The position numbers were made by a program, and so were the translations under genes. Positions 1 to 10,471 of a DNA stretch of 64,000 bases are shown here, one piece after another. Location: assembly GCA_947179155.2 (NCBI GenBank), contig OX359283.1, forward strand, positions 6,591,764 through 6,655,763, in the 5' to 3' direction. This DNA is from Hedera helix. Its lineage: Eukaryota > Streptophyta > Magnoliopsida > Apiales > Araliaceae. Every line of letters begins with the position of its first letter. Positions within the stretch are counted from its first letter, which is position 1. The notes beneath the pieces are model-generated. The model saw only the letters and a program-made list of their open reading frames with translations. It ran no database searches and was not told the DNA's origin.

Positions 1-520
1 GCTGGCATGTCAGACATCGACTGACACATTCTTCCACTTCCTTCTTCATATTCGGCCACCAAAAATATTTCCTTAAATCCTGATACATCTTCGTACTCCC
101 GGGATGTACTGAGTACCTTGTACTGTGAGCTTCCTGAAGAATCTCTTCCCGAAGCTCCGGATCTAACGGTACCCAGACTCTCCCTTCAAACCTTAGCAAC
201 CCTGTGCTATCAATCTTGTACTTAAGCTCCTCGCCTTCAGCAAGTCGCTTCTTAATACTATCACAATCTTCATCCTTTTCCTGAGCCTCTTTGATCTTGT
301 CTAATAAGGTCGGGCTTGCTGTTACTGTAAATAACTTCTCGTCCGTCTCCATCGGATATTTGATCTCCAACTCCAAACGTTCGAAATCTCTCACCAACTC
401 TTCCTGATTTGTTAGCTTTAACAACTTCTCCCTGCTTTTTCTGCTCAAGGCATCTGCTACTACATTGGCCTTGCCCGGATGGTACAGAATCTCACAGTCG
501 TAGTCTTTGATCAATTCTAA
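1..520 (-). pseudogene. Continuation of A pol beyond the stop: RNase H end and integrase zinc-binding start
   Basis: Translation of the minus strand past the TAG at 521 stays in frame. It reads the conserved end of RNase H (LIKDYDCEI, then ALSRK) and then the HHCC integrase zinc-binding region: HPGSTKMYQDL, a YFWWPNMK-like stretch and C-x2-C near positions 1-25. The same order is seen in P at 8800-9300. The DDE core would lie left of the window. Confidence 0.85.
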
Positions 521-3409
521 CTATCGGCGCTGCCTCATATTCAACTCCTTTTGAGTGAAGATATATTTCAGACTTTTGTGGTCTGTATATATCTCACACT
601 TCTCGCCATATAGGTAGTGCCTCCAAATCTTCAGGGCAAAAACTACCGCTGCTAACTCCAGGTCATGAGTTGGGTAACCCTTCTCATAATCCTTTAACTG
701 ACGTGACGCATACGCAATGACCTTGCCGTGTTGCATTAGCACACAACCAAGACCCTTGTGTGACGCATCACTGTACACTACGAAACCTCCCGTGTCGTCC
801 GGTAAAGCCAACACTGGTGCCTGGCTCAACCTCTTCTTCAACTCCATAAAACTTTCCTCGCACTTCTCCGACCAAACAAACTTCACAGTCTTTCGGGTAA
901 GATTGGTCAACGGTGATGCTATCTTCGAAAAATCCTGAATGAATCTCCGATAATATCCTGCTAACCCTAAGAAACTCCTGATCTTAGTCGGCGTCTTCGG
1001 TTGTTCCCAATTGATAACTGCCTCTACCTTTGCTGGATCCACCGAAACACCGTCTTTGTCGATAACATGACCTAGAAACTGCATCCTTTGCAAGCAAAAT
1101 TCACACTTCGAAAACTTAGCGTACAGCTTCTCCCTTCTCAAAGCCTCCAATGCGATTCGTAAGTGTTCTGCATGTTCTTCCTCCGTCTTCGAATACACCA
1201 ATATGTCATCAATGAATATGACCACGAACTTGTCCAAGTACTGCTTGAACACTCTGTTCATCATATCCATGAATGCCGCTGGTGCATTCGTCAGTCCAAA
1301 TGACATCACTAGAAACTCGAAATGACCATAACGAGTTCTAAATGCCGCTTTCGGGATATCCTCCTCTCTCACCTTCAGTTGATGATAACCCGTCCTCAAA
1401 TCTATTTTCGAAAAGTATTTCGCTCCCTTAAGTTGATCAAACAGATCATCAATTCTGGGCAGCGGATATCTGTTCTTAATGGTGCCCTTGTTCAACTCCC
1501 GGTAATCAATACAAAGCCTCATCGAACCATCATTCTTCTTTACAAACAGAACCGGCACTCCCCATGGTGACACACTTGGTCTAATGTAACCTTTATCTAA
1601 CAGTTCCTGCAGCTGAACCATCAATTCTTTCATTTCTACTGGTGCCATACGATACAGCGCCTTTGATATCGGTGCGGTCCCCGGTACCAAATCAATAACA
1701 AACTCCACTTCTCTGTCCAGCGGTAACCCTAGAATCTCTTCTGGGAAAACATCAGCGAATTCCCGTACAACAGGTATCTGACTCAGTTCGCCCTCGACAC
1801 GTTGAGTATCGACCACATGAGCCAAATAACCTACGCACCCTTTCCTGAGCAACTTTTGTGCTTGCATCATTGTCAGACAACTTGATTGTCTCGGCGATTT
1901 ACTACCGTAAAATATAACTTTGGACTTATTCGGAGTCTTTAAGTGCACACACTTCTTCTTACAGTCAATAACTGCCCCGTGACTCGATAGCCAATCCATC
2001 CCTAGGATTACATCAAACTCCCCCAGACGAATCGGTATCAAATCTACGTTAAGTCTAAACCCTCGTAATTCAGCACAGCAGTTCCTATGAATGTAGTCTA
2101 CGGGAATGATTTCTTTGTTTGCTACTTCTACGTTCATAGGGTGTTCTAGCTTTTCTTGAGGTAAATCTAATCTCTTAGCAAAATCTTCAGAAACAAATGA
2201 GCAGGTAGCACCCGAATCAAACAATACATATGCATTAATATCATTGATCAGGATGATACCTGACACCACGTCCTTGGAGTCGACTGCATCCTGCACAGTC
2301 ATGTTGAAGGTGCGCGCTGTGGGTCGGTTGGTATGGCTGGCTGGCCCTCCAATGCTCAGCCTGTTGTTGTTGTTGCTGTTGCCTCTGTTGCCACTCCCAG
2401 CGTCTCCCTTCCTCTTTGGGCAGTCCTTGGCATGATGATCGGTTGCTCCACAGGAGAAACATACTCCCTTCATCTTCTTCGGGCATTGTGGAGCCATGTG
2501 CCCTGGCTGTCCGCAACTATAGCAAACACTCTTCCCTTTCAAGCATTCGCCCGTGTGGTTCTTACCACAATTGTTGCATTTGCCCACTTTCTTCGTCTCT
2601 CCTCCAGATTTGTTACCTCCGGACGATTGACTCTCATTCCACTTTCGTTTATTGGGGTTGCTGCCTCCACTGCTCCCCGTCTTCTGTCCTTCATGACCTT
2701 TCTTCCTCTCCTGGTTGAATTTAGCCAGGGCCTCACTGCCACCCTCTGCAATGATTGCCCTTTCCAATAGCTCTGCAAAGCTCTTGATTTTTAATACCGC
2801 TACAGAACGGTACACCCACGGCTTCAGTCCCAGCTCAAACCTCCGAGCCTTCCTAGCCTCCGTATCCACTTGATGAGTTGCAAACCTTGCCAACTCATTA
2901 AACTTGGCCGCATACTCGGCCACAGACATACTCCCCTGTTTTAGCTCGAGGAATTTCACCTCCATTTCTTGCTGCATGCTTTCTGGAAAGTAGTTTTCCA
3001 GAAACATTTCCTTAAAGCGTTCCCAGGTGATGACGCCTTCTCCCGCACGGCCCTTGTTGGCCTTCCACCAGTAGTTCGCCTCCCCCTTCATCATAAAGGT
3101 AGCGAAACTAGTCTTCTGTGCTTCGGCCACCCTAGCGACCTCGAACACCTTCTCCATTTCCTCGATCCAAGTCTGTGCTTCGATCGGGTTTAGAGTTCCC
3201 TGAAACTCCGGTGGTCCAACCAGTTTGAAGTCCTCAAAGTTTGCCAAGTGCGGCGCTGGCTGCGGTGCTGGTTGTACTACCACTGGTGGGGGTCTAGTTT
3301 GCATGGCTTCCGCCAGCATTTCTGCAAACATCCTCATAGGATTGGGTTGATCCCCAACCTCACTCACTGACTCTGGGATACGTTGATTGCGTGGTCTACC
3401 TCTCGGCAT
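521..3409 (-). CDS. Gag-Pol polyprotein, Tekay chromovirus (gag, protease, RT, RNase H)
   Basis: A 962-codon open frame starts MPRGRPRNQR. It holds a retrotransposon gag domain (about residues 60-230) and three zinc knuckles at 278-289 (variant, CxxCxxxHxxxxC-like), 296-309 (CYSCGQPGHMAPQC) and 317-330 (CFSCGATDHHAKDC). An aspartic protease motif DSGAT is at 398-402. Reverse transcriptase follows (about 590-770), with FIDD at 732-735. RNase H follows, with YSDAS near 870 and TDH near 942. The product would form the virus-like particle and copy the RNA genome. The frame ends at TAG (521-523), where the related P element has a Trp codon, so this is a nonsense change rather than the natural end; the reading frame continues to the window edge. 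Homology is clear; activity is unlikely with this stop. Confidence 0.93.
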   Translation of the reverse strand: MPRGRPRNQRIPESVSEVGDQPNPMRMFAEMLAEAMQTRPPPVVVQPAPQPAPHLANFEDFKLVGPPEFQGTLNPIEAQTWIEEMEKVFEVARVAEAQKTSFATFMMKGEANYWWKANKGRAGEGVITWERFKEMFLENYFPESMQQEMEVKFLELKQGSMSVAEYAAKFNELARFATHQVDTEARKARRFELGLKPWVYRSVAVLKIKSFAELLERAIIAEGGSEALAKFNQERKKGHEGQKTGSSGGSNPNKRKWNESQSSGGNKSGGETKKVGKCNNCGKNHTGECLKGKSVCYSCGQPGHMAPQCPKKMKGVCFSCGATDHHAKDCPKRKGDAGSGNRGNSNNNNRLSIGGPASHTNRPTARTFNMTVQDAVDSKDVVSGIILINDINAYVLFDSGATCSFVSEDFAKRLDLPQEKLEHPMNVEVANKEIIPVDYIHRNCCAELRGFRLNVDLIPIRLGEFDVILGMDWLSSHGAVIDCKKKCVHLKTPNKSKVIFYGSKSPRQSSCLTMMQAQKLLRKGCVGYLAHVVDTQRVEGELSQIPVVREFADVFPEEILGLPLDREVEFVIDLVPGTAPISKALYRMAPVEMKELMVQLQELLDKGYIRPSVSPWGVPVLFVKKNDGSMRLCIDYRELNKGTIKNRYPLPRIDDLFDQLKGAKYFSKIDLRTGYHQLKVREEDIPKAAFRTRYGHFEFLVMSFGLTNAPAAFMDMMNRVFKQYLDKFVVIFIDDILVYSKTEEEHAEHLRIALEALRREKLYAKFSKCEFCLQRMQFLGHVIDKDGVSVDPAKVEAVINWEQPKTPTKIRSFLGLAGYYRRFIQDFSKIASPLTNLTRKTVKFVWSEKCEESFMELKKRLSQAPVLALPDDTGGFVVYSDASHKGLGCVLMQHGKVIAYASRQLKDYEKGYPTHDLELAAVVFALKIWRHYLYGEKCEIYTDHKSLKYIFTQKELNMRQRR

Positions 3410-3805
3410 GATCTGCTAAAGAGCAAATCTTAGACTTATGCTTATAGTTCTACACATTATGTTAGCCAAATTAACATTTAAATTTAAACTATATATCAAG
3501 CATATTTGATTTAAACAAGGAAATAACTGCATTTATATTCATATACCAATGTTTTAGTATAGACTCAACAAGTGGCATACTTCTATAAACGCTCAAGGCA
3601 CAAGTTGCCTAATAACGACTATCCTCTGACTAACAAAAGTGAGGATTCACAACCATCAACCCCCCTAACAGAACAAAAGTTGGGGTCTAACTGACATCCT
3701 ATGCATACATCAAAATATAAAGGCTTACAACAGCTGAAACATCCCTAATAGAAACAAAATGTGGGACTCGCTACTTCTAGGTACAAATAAGATAACAATA
3801 ATAAA
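3410..3805 (-). other. Non-coding spacer between pre-gag ORF and gag of element A
   Basis: About 400 bp of AT-rich sequence between the stop of the pre-gag ORF and the gag start. No ORF, primer site or repeat was recognised. Short repeated phrases of the type 'aacaaaagt..gggg' occur around 3640-3770. It could be a leader or intron-like region allowing separate expression of the two ORFs, but no convincing splice pair was identified. Confidence 0.5.
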
Positions 3806-4615
3806 TCACCGCCTGCTGCGGTGAACAGTCCTACGAATAGCCCTGCGTAAAGCCTGCTGGGCCAACTCCTCCACTGTACGGCGATGAATCCAGTGTCTGC
3901 TGTTACCCGCCTCCCTAGGGTGCCTCCTAACCCGACGCCTCAGTCGATCAAACGAAGTGCCAAGAGCATATTCTAAGGTGTCGTCCCTAGCAGCTCTCTC
4001 CCTATCAAGCTCAGCCCTGACTGTCTGGAGAACTGTCTGACTAGCCATCTCTCTAGCATCCAATCTCTCCACCGTCTGTCTCAGCTGACTATTCTGGATC
4101 ATCAGCTGCTGCACAGTAGGACCCAACGGAGGTGCAGCGCTCTCCAACTGCTGAATTTTGGCCTGCAAATCGGCCATCTTCTCCTTAAGTTCCATGTTCT
4201 CACCAGAGAACATGTAAGTTGCGTCCCTATACTGCTCCTCAGTCTGCTGGTGAATCTGGTTCTGCTCCTCTAGGTGCTGAACCCTCTCCTCTAGCTCATC
4301 ATTAGCCGTAGTCAAAGTATCGATGATGTCATTGGCAGTAGTGCCCATGCCATCAGCATACTCTGCTGGCTCCTCCTGCTCGTCATCCTCAGAATCGGCC
4401 TCATCCTCAGATTCAGCTTCCTCCTCACTATAGGGCCTCATCACCCCACCCCTGACGGGCTCCGCGGCATCCCTACTATCATCCTCCTCCGGATCGGACT
4501 CTCCTACTGGTGCTACAGGTGCAACGGGTGCATACCCTACCAACTGCTGCGTATCCACTGGGATATCAATGAATACCACGTCCTCTCGAGCTCCGCTCGT
4601 CTCGCCTATAGCCAT
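3806..4615 (-). CDS. Additional ORF upstream of gag: acidic coiled-coil protein
   Basis: A 269-residue frame starts MAIGETSGAR at 4615. The open frame extends 40 codons further upstream, but that part is AT-rich leader-like sequence, so the internal Met is preferred. The protein has an N-terminal acidic low-complexity region rich in Glu and Asp, a Leu/Gln/Glu-rich central part with heptad-like spacing typical of a coiled coil (from about DELEERVQHLEEQNQ onward), and a basic Arg-rich tail ending VHRSRR. It lies between primer site and gag, in the same orientation. Extra ORFs of this placement are known in plant Ty3/gypsy elements, but their function is not established. A decayed homologue lies at 14942-15363 in a different Tekay family. 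Confidence 0.75.
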   Translation of the reverse strand: MAIGETSGAREDVVFIDIPVDTQQLVGYAPVAPVAPVGESDPEEDDSRDAAEPVRGGVMRPYSEEEAESEDEADSEDDEQEEPAEYADGMGTTANDIIDTLTTANDELEERVQHLEEQNQIHQQTEEQYRDATYMFSGENMELKEKMADLQAKIQQLESAAPPLGPTVQQLMIQNSQLRQTVERLDAREMASQTVLQTVRAELDRERAARDDTLEYALGTSFDRLRRRVRRHPREAGNSRHWIHRRTVEELAQQALRRAIRRTVHRSRR

Positions 4616-4833
4616 CCTACAACACAACAGAAAACTAACATCAGTACAACAATAAAATATATTCATTGAAGAAATGAAATTATATTTCATTGGGTACGAC
4701 TCGACTCGATGAATTCCCCAATTCATCAAAACCACATAGGATAAATCTCCTCGATTTATCTCCTAACACTCAATACGAGTTTAATACTAAGGTTATAACT
4801 TAGGTTTCACAATCCTAACGTTTCTAACCTACA

Positions 4834-4846
4834 GCTCTGATACCAA
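4834..4846 (-). promoter_or_regulatory. Primer binding site (tRNA-iMet) of element A
   Basis: The minus strand reads TTGGTATCAGAGC, complementary to the 3' end of initiator tRNA-Met, two bases from the LTR end. It is the start of minus-strand DNA synthesis. Confidence 0.9.
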
Positions 4847-4848
4847 CC

Positions 4849-7600
4849 TGTGACGCCCCCAAATTCGGGTTCCAAATACCCGGATCCGGTCATCACGATC
4901 CAATACAAACATTCACCTCTAAACAACATACAATAACTAAATGCGGAATAATAAACATATGTTGTTCATTCAAAAGGTGTTACTAGTCATAAGATACGAT
5001 AACCTTACACAAAAGTACACAAATACCCTTAATAAAGTACTTAGGGTTTATATTACATAACAGTTAATTTAATTAACTACAGGGCTGCATCTCGAAGTCT
5101 ATTACTTCATCTTTCCTTTACCCTTGTTCTTTCCCGAAGTCTCGGGTTGCACTGCAATAAGGTTTCATGATATAGCAAGAGTGAGCAACTAGTTTGCTCA
5201 ACAAGTTTAAATAACAACAAGGAACAATATATCATGAATGAAAGGGAATAGCTGAACAATTCAATAATGTGAATAACATAAGCAGGAATAATAAGTTGCT
5301 TTTAAAATTAGGATAGTCAAATAGACTATGAACTATAAATATCCACTGGAGTCAATAACAGGTTGACCCAATGGTTACTACCAGAAATATGTACCCGAGG
5401 GGATCAGCCTCAGTACAATATGTGTATGCATAACATTTAATTTCCGTATTTTTGTACCTGATAATAGATACAGGGTACTCCCCTATAATAAAGGGGTGTT
5501 CATAACAGTCTAAGAATCCGCATCTTCAATGATTTGGATAACTTTTAAAATCTTTAACATAAATGTCTAGCCGAACAATGGCTTAGACCTACTTTGAACA
5601 GTTCTTTAAACAGTAGAACAGTAATTAAGTACAAGTCAATGACTGTACAATCTCAAGTGCAACAAGTGCGAATAACAATAATATCGATGTGGAATAATTG
5701 TAAAGTAATTAAACCACTCAAAGCATGCTTGAAAATAACAGTTCAAGCTTAGATAAATAATTTGCTCAATGAAATGAGTTTAGAGATAAGGAACTTGCCT
5801 GTCTGCTCAGCTACAATATATGTCTAGCTTTAACTAACTGGCTTTGAAAAGACCTAACATTAATAAAGTTGGTCTAATAATTAGTACGGCGTATTTGCAC
5901 AACTATACGCTCACTAAAGTACTTATTTATCATATAAGTACTAACACATAATTTACATTAGTCAAAACAATATTATTAACCTTATAGACCCTTAATCATT
6001 TTAGGTTAATAATTTAATAAGTTAGAAAATATTTTTCTTAAGTGTTGGACACTTATTAAACTCTTAAACAACTTATTACAATTGTTTAATTAAAGTATAA
6101 TTAAATTAAATTTATTTTATTAATTCAATCTCTATTTAATTACTATTTAATCTTGGTTAAATAGAAATTAATTAATTAAGTCTAGTTATTATTTAAAATA
6201 AATAATAACTAATTGTACTTACTTATTATTTAATCGTAATTATATAATAAATAATTATTGATTCATTTTAACCTTCTTTAATTTAATATTAATCAATTAA
6301 TAGTTAACTAAGTAATTAACCTTACCTATTATTTAATTTAAGGAAATTAAATAATAGTTTTACTCATTTTAATCCTCTTTAATTATTATTTAATGTCAAT
6401 TAAATAATAATTAATTATTTAATTAATTTTAATTATGATTTAAGATTAAATAAAATTTAATTTATTTATCCTTATTTATTATTTAAATTAAATAACTTAA
6501 TTTCCCTTAATCATTATTTAATGCTAATTAAATAATAATTAATTACTTAATTATCCTTATTTATTATTTAATAATATTTAAATAATAAATAGTTAATTTA
6601 TAAATTTTTATATCTTCTTTAATTATTATTTAATGTGAATTAAATAATAATTGCTAATTTATCTCCTTTATTTATTATTAACATTTTAAAAAAATAAATA
6701 ACTAATAAATTTATTTAACTTAACCATGATTTAGCTAACTAGATTAATATTTAAAATATTTAAATATTAAACTTAATTAAGAATATCCTCCCCAATATTA
6801 TTTTTGAATTATTATTATTTTTGTTATAATTTTAAATTAGTTTTTAAATATTTAAATTAATTAAATTAAACCCGAATGACATTTCTGTAAATAAGTTGAA
6901 AACTGAACCGAGGGCAAAATAGTAATTTCGCCGAGAAAAACACGGAGGGGCATTTTGGTAAATTCGCAGAAACTGGGCTCGCGCATTGCGCGCGTCATCC
7001 GTAAGCAGGCCCAAAACGGTGCCGTTTTGGGACACTGCTGATGGCTTCCGCGCGTACGCGCGGATTGATTTTTTTTCTTTAAACAAAACGACGCCGTTTT
7101 GTCTCCGCATTTCGGTGAACAGTTGTCCGCGCATTGCGCGGAAATTTAATTTAATTTTTTTTTCTTTGCAGACTGTGAACAGTATCCGACAATACCCATT
7201 TTAAATAAAAATATACCATCAAGTAAGCTTTAAATCCTCAATAAAAATAAAAAAAATTTACCAATCACTTTATATTAATTTATAACATGAAAAATTAATT
7301 TTTCGTGATTTAATATCATTATTTTTTTATAAAATTTTTTACATCACATAAACTACCACAAATCATAACTTTTTGTATATAACTCCATTTTGAGTGATTC
7401 AAACTTTGTTTTTCTCATGATTTAATGTTCTATAATATTAGAACATCAAACCTAAGTTTTATAAAAATATTTTTGGTCATAAATTCCAAAACTTGTTTAC
7501 ACACTATTAAACACATATTTTAGCATACAAAATATACCAAAATACAAACCAAACATATTAAACTCAAGCATGACATAAATATTACCACTACATATTAACC
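4849..7600 (-). repeat. 5' LTR of Tekay element A, truncated at its outer end
   Basis: On the plus strand the LTR starts TGTGACGCCCCC directly beside the primer site. It matches LTR B (53594-59653) closely for its whole length. Compared with B it lacks roughly the last 1.1 kb (the U3 side), stopping near 7600 where RT sequence of element P begins. Contents: a region of moderate complexity (4849-5900), an AT-rich stretch of short inverted units built on TTATTATTTAAT (about 6000-6840), and a GC-rich palindromic block (6905-7141). Confidence 0.88.
6905..7141. other. GC-rich palindromic module in LTR A
   Basis: It contains two copies of a GAGGGGCAAAATNGTAATTT-like motif (6910-6932, 6944-6967). 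It then has CGCGCATTGCGCG (6980-6992), AAAACGGTGCCGTTTT (7013-7028), the perfect palindrome CCGCGCGTACGCGCGG (7048-7063), AAAACGACGCCGTTTT (7085-7100) and CCGCGCATTGCGCGG (7127-7141). The surrounding LTR is very AT-rich, so this block stands out strongly. LTR B has the same block at 57855-58088. Confidence 0.85.
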
Positions 7601-10424
7601 AAGGACTTCACCAATTTCAAAAGCACCATACAGAATGGCATCGGTGGAATTGAAGGAACTGGTGATACAACTATAGGAGCTACTAGATAAAGGATATATT
7701 CGGTCAAGTGTGTCTCCTTGGGGAGCATCGGTATTATTTGTAAAGAATAAGGACGGATCCCTAAGACTTTGTATCGACTATCGTGACTTGAACAAAGTTA
7801 CGATTAAAAATAGGCACCCTTTACCAATTATTGATGATCTGTTTGATCAACTTAAGGGAACGAAGTACTTTTCAAAGATACACTTAAGAACCGGTTACCA
7901 TCAGTTGAAGGTAAGGGAAGAAGATGTACCAAAGACGACATTCAGAACTCGTTATGGACATTTTGAGTTTTTGGTAATGTCATTCGGTTTGACAAATGCG
8001 CCAGCAGCATTTATGGATATGATGAACAGGATACTCAAGCCATACTTAGACAAGTTCATTGTTGTAATCATTGATGATATTCTGGTATATTCAAAGACGG
8101 AAGAGGAAAACGCTGAACACTTAAAAGTGGTGTTGGAAATACGAAGGAGGGAAAAGCTGTATGCGAAATTCTCAAAGTGTGAATTTTGGCTATAGAGGGT
8201 ACAGTTTTTAGGGCATGTAATTGATAAGGAAGGAGTTTCGGTGGACCCAGCAAAGGTAGAGGCAGTTATAAATTGGGAGTAGTCGAAGAAACAGACAGAA
8301 GTTAGAAGTTTCCTTGGGTTGGCGGGCTATTATCGAAAGTTCATTCAGAATTTTTTAAAGATAGCGACACCGCTAACCAACTTGACAAGAAAAACGGTTA
8401 AATTTGTATGGACAGATAAATGAGAAGCAAGTTTTATGGAACTTAAGAAGAGACTTAGTGAAACACCGGTGTTGTCATTGCCTGACGATACTGGGGGTTT
8501 TGTGATATACAGTGATGCGTCACTCAAGGGACTTGGTTGTGTGTTAATGCAACATGTAAAGGTCATTGCGTACGCATCAAGACAGTTGAAAGGCTACGAG
8601 AAGGGATATCCAACTCACGACCTAGAGTAAGTAGCAGTAGTGTTCGCCCTAAAGATTTGGAGGCGTTCGCCCTAAAGATTTGGAGGCGTTCGCCCTAAAG
8701 ATTTGGAGGCATTATCTGTATGGGGAGAAGTGTGAAATATACACAGACCACAAAAATCTAAAGTATATTTTCACTCAAAAGAAGCTAAACATGAGGCAGA
8801 GGCAATGGTTGGAATTGATCAAGGATTACGATTGTGAAATTCCGTACCATCTGGGTAAGGCCAATGTTATAGCTAATGCTCTGAGCAGAAAGGGCAGGGA
8901 GAAGTTATTATTGTTGACATATTAATAATGGACATGGAAAGATTACAGTTAGAGGTGAAATATCCGAAGGATTTGGATGAGAAACTGTTCACAGTAGAAG
9001 CGAGTCCGACTTTATTAGATAGAATAAAGGAGGCTCAAGAAAATGATGAATAGTGTGGTAGTGTCAGAAGAAGAATTTCAGAAGATGAAGACATGAAGTA
9101 TAGAATTGATAACACCGTGTTGCTAAGGTTTGAAGGGAGGATCTGAATACCGATGGCTCCAGAATTAAGAGAAGAGATCTTGCAAAAATCTCACAATACA
9201 AAGTACTCGATACACCCTGGGAGTACCAAGATGTATCAAGACTTACGTCAATATTTTTGGTGGCCAAATATGAAGAGGGAAGTCCGATGTCTAATATGTC
9301 AGAGAGTTAAATCAGAACATCAAAGACCGAGTGGACTGTTACAACCGTTGAAAATTCTAGAGTGAAAATAGGAGCATATCACGATGGATTTTGTAATGGG
9401 ACTTCCAGTTACTCAGATGGGGTTTGATGCAATCTGGGTAATCGTGGATCGTTTAACGAAGTCGGCACACTTTTTACCGATCAAGATCAGGTATAATTTG
9501 GAGCAGTTAACCAAGCTGTATGTTAAGGAGATTATGTCGCAACATAGGGTGTTGGTATCTATTATGTTAGATAGAGATCCGCGCTTCACGTCAAAATTTT
9601 GGAGAGGTTTGCAAGAGAGATTGGGAACAAAATTAAGGTTGAGTACTGCATATTATCCCTAAACCGATTGGCAGAGCGAGCGAATGATTCAAACGCTTGA
9701 GGACATGCTTAGAGCTTGTGTTATGGATTTGAAAGGCAACTGAGACGATCACCTACCTTTAGTGGAATTTTTCTACAACAATAGTTACCATGCTAGTATT
9801 GGCATGCTGCCTTACGAAGCACTTTATTGAAGAAAAAATCGCACGCCCTTGTGTTGGGATGATGTTGGTGAGCGAAGACAGTTGGGGCCTGAAATGGTGC
9901 AGTAGACCGTCGATGTGATCAAAATAATAAGAGCTCGTCTGGTAGCAGCTCAGGATCGTTAAAAGAAGTATGCCGATTTGCATCGTCAGAAGCGGGACTT
10001 TGAAGTCGGCAATTTTGTATTTTTAAAGGTATCTCCCTGGAAAGGGAAGATAAGATTTGGCAAGAAAGGAAAATTGAACCCAAGATTTATAGGGCCATTT
10101 GAAATTTTAAAGCAAATAGGTGAAGTGGCGTACGAGATAACCTTACCTCCTGAACGTGAGAACATTCACAACGTGTTTCATGTTTCAGTGTTGTTGCCAT
10201 ATAAACCTGATTACAAGTATGTGATATCCTACGAACCGATTCAAGTCGAGAATGATCTATCATACGAAGAGATTCTTGTCCAAATACTAGATAGGAAGGA
10301 ACAGACGTTGCGAAATAAGTTCATACATTCGGTCAAAGTTCTTTGGAGAAACCATTTAGTTGAAGAAGTTACATGGGAGCTCGAAGAAAAGATAAGAGTG
10401 AATTATCCGTATTTTTTTGAGTGA
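7599..10424 (+). pseudogene. Decayed pol of Tekay element P (RT, RNase H, integrase, chromodomain)
   Basis: The homology starts abruptly within the first part of RT (PISKAPYRMA at about 7614). RT has FGLTNAPAAF and an IIDDIL active site (about 8070). RNase H follows (SDASLKG near 8512; TDHKNLK near 8745). Then come the integrase HHCC region (9200-9310), the core (MDFVMGLPV from 9384, RDPRF near 9575) and the GPFEIL region. A C-terminal chromodomain ends at 10424 (VLWRNHLVEEVTWE, ending in NYPYFFE). At least ten stops interrupt it, for example TAG near 7674, 8194, 8280 and 9661, many of the CAG/TGG-to-stop kind. A 23-bp triplication at 8642-8710 shifts the frame. Protease, gag and 5' LTR are missing. 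Confidence 0.93.
8642..8710 (+). repeat. 23-bp perfect tandem triplication inside RNase H of P
   Basis: The unit GTTCGCCCTAAAGATTTGG plus AGGC occurs three times in a row (8642-8664, 8665-8687, 8688-8710). It encodes the conserved FALKIWR stretch of RNase H. Two extra copies add 46 bp and shift the frame by one, which explains why the ORF changes frame here. Confidence 0.97.
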
Positions 10425-10458
10425 CCTTATGTTGTAATTCTGGGGACGAAATTCATAT

Positions 10459-10471
10459 AAGAGGGGGAGAA
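10459..10471 (+). promoter_or_regulatory. Polypurine tract of element P
   Basis: AAGAGGGGGAGAA lies immediately before the 3' LTR start TGTAAGGACC and 35 bp after the pol stop. It is the plus-strand DNA primer site. Confidence 0.9.

Larger units (their letters stand above)
1..7600 (-). mobile_element. Tekay-type Ty3/gypsy chromovirus A (partial)
   Basis: Minus-strand LTR retrotransposon entering from the left edge. Read on the minus strand the order is 5' LTR (4849-7600, outer end lost), tRNA-Met primer site, extra ORF, gag, protease, reverse transcriptase, RNase H and the start of integrase. The integrase core, chromodomain and 3' LTR lie outside the window. The RT resembles the Tekay/Del clade, and relatives in this window (P and B) carry a chromodomain. 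The coding region has only one visible stop, so this looks like one of the younger insertions here. Confidence 0.9.

Noticed and set aside
2333..2770. 145-codon plus-strand frame over gag
   Set aside because: It is the shadow of the minus-strand zinc-knuckle region; no start context or motif.
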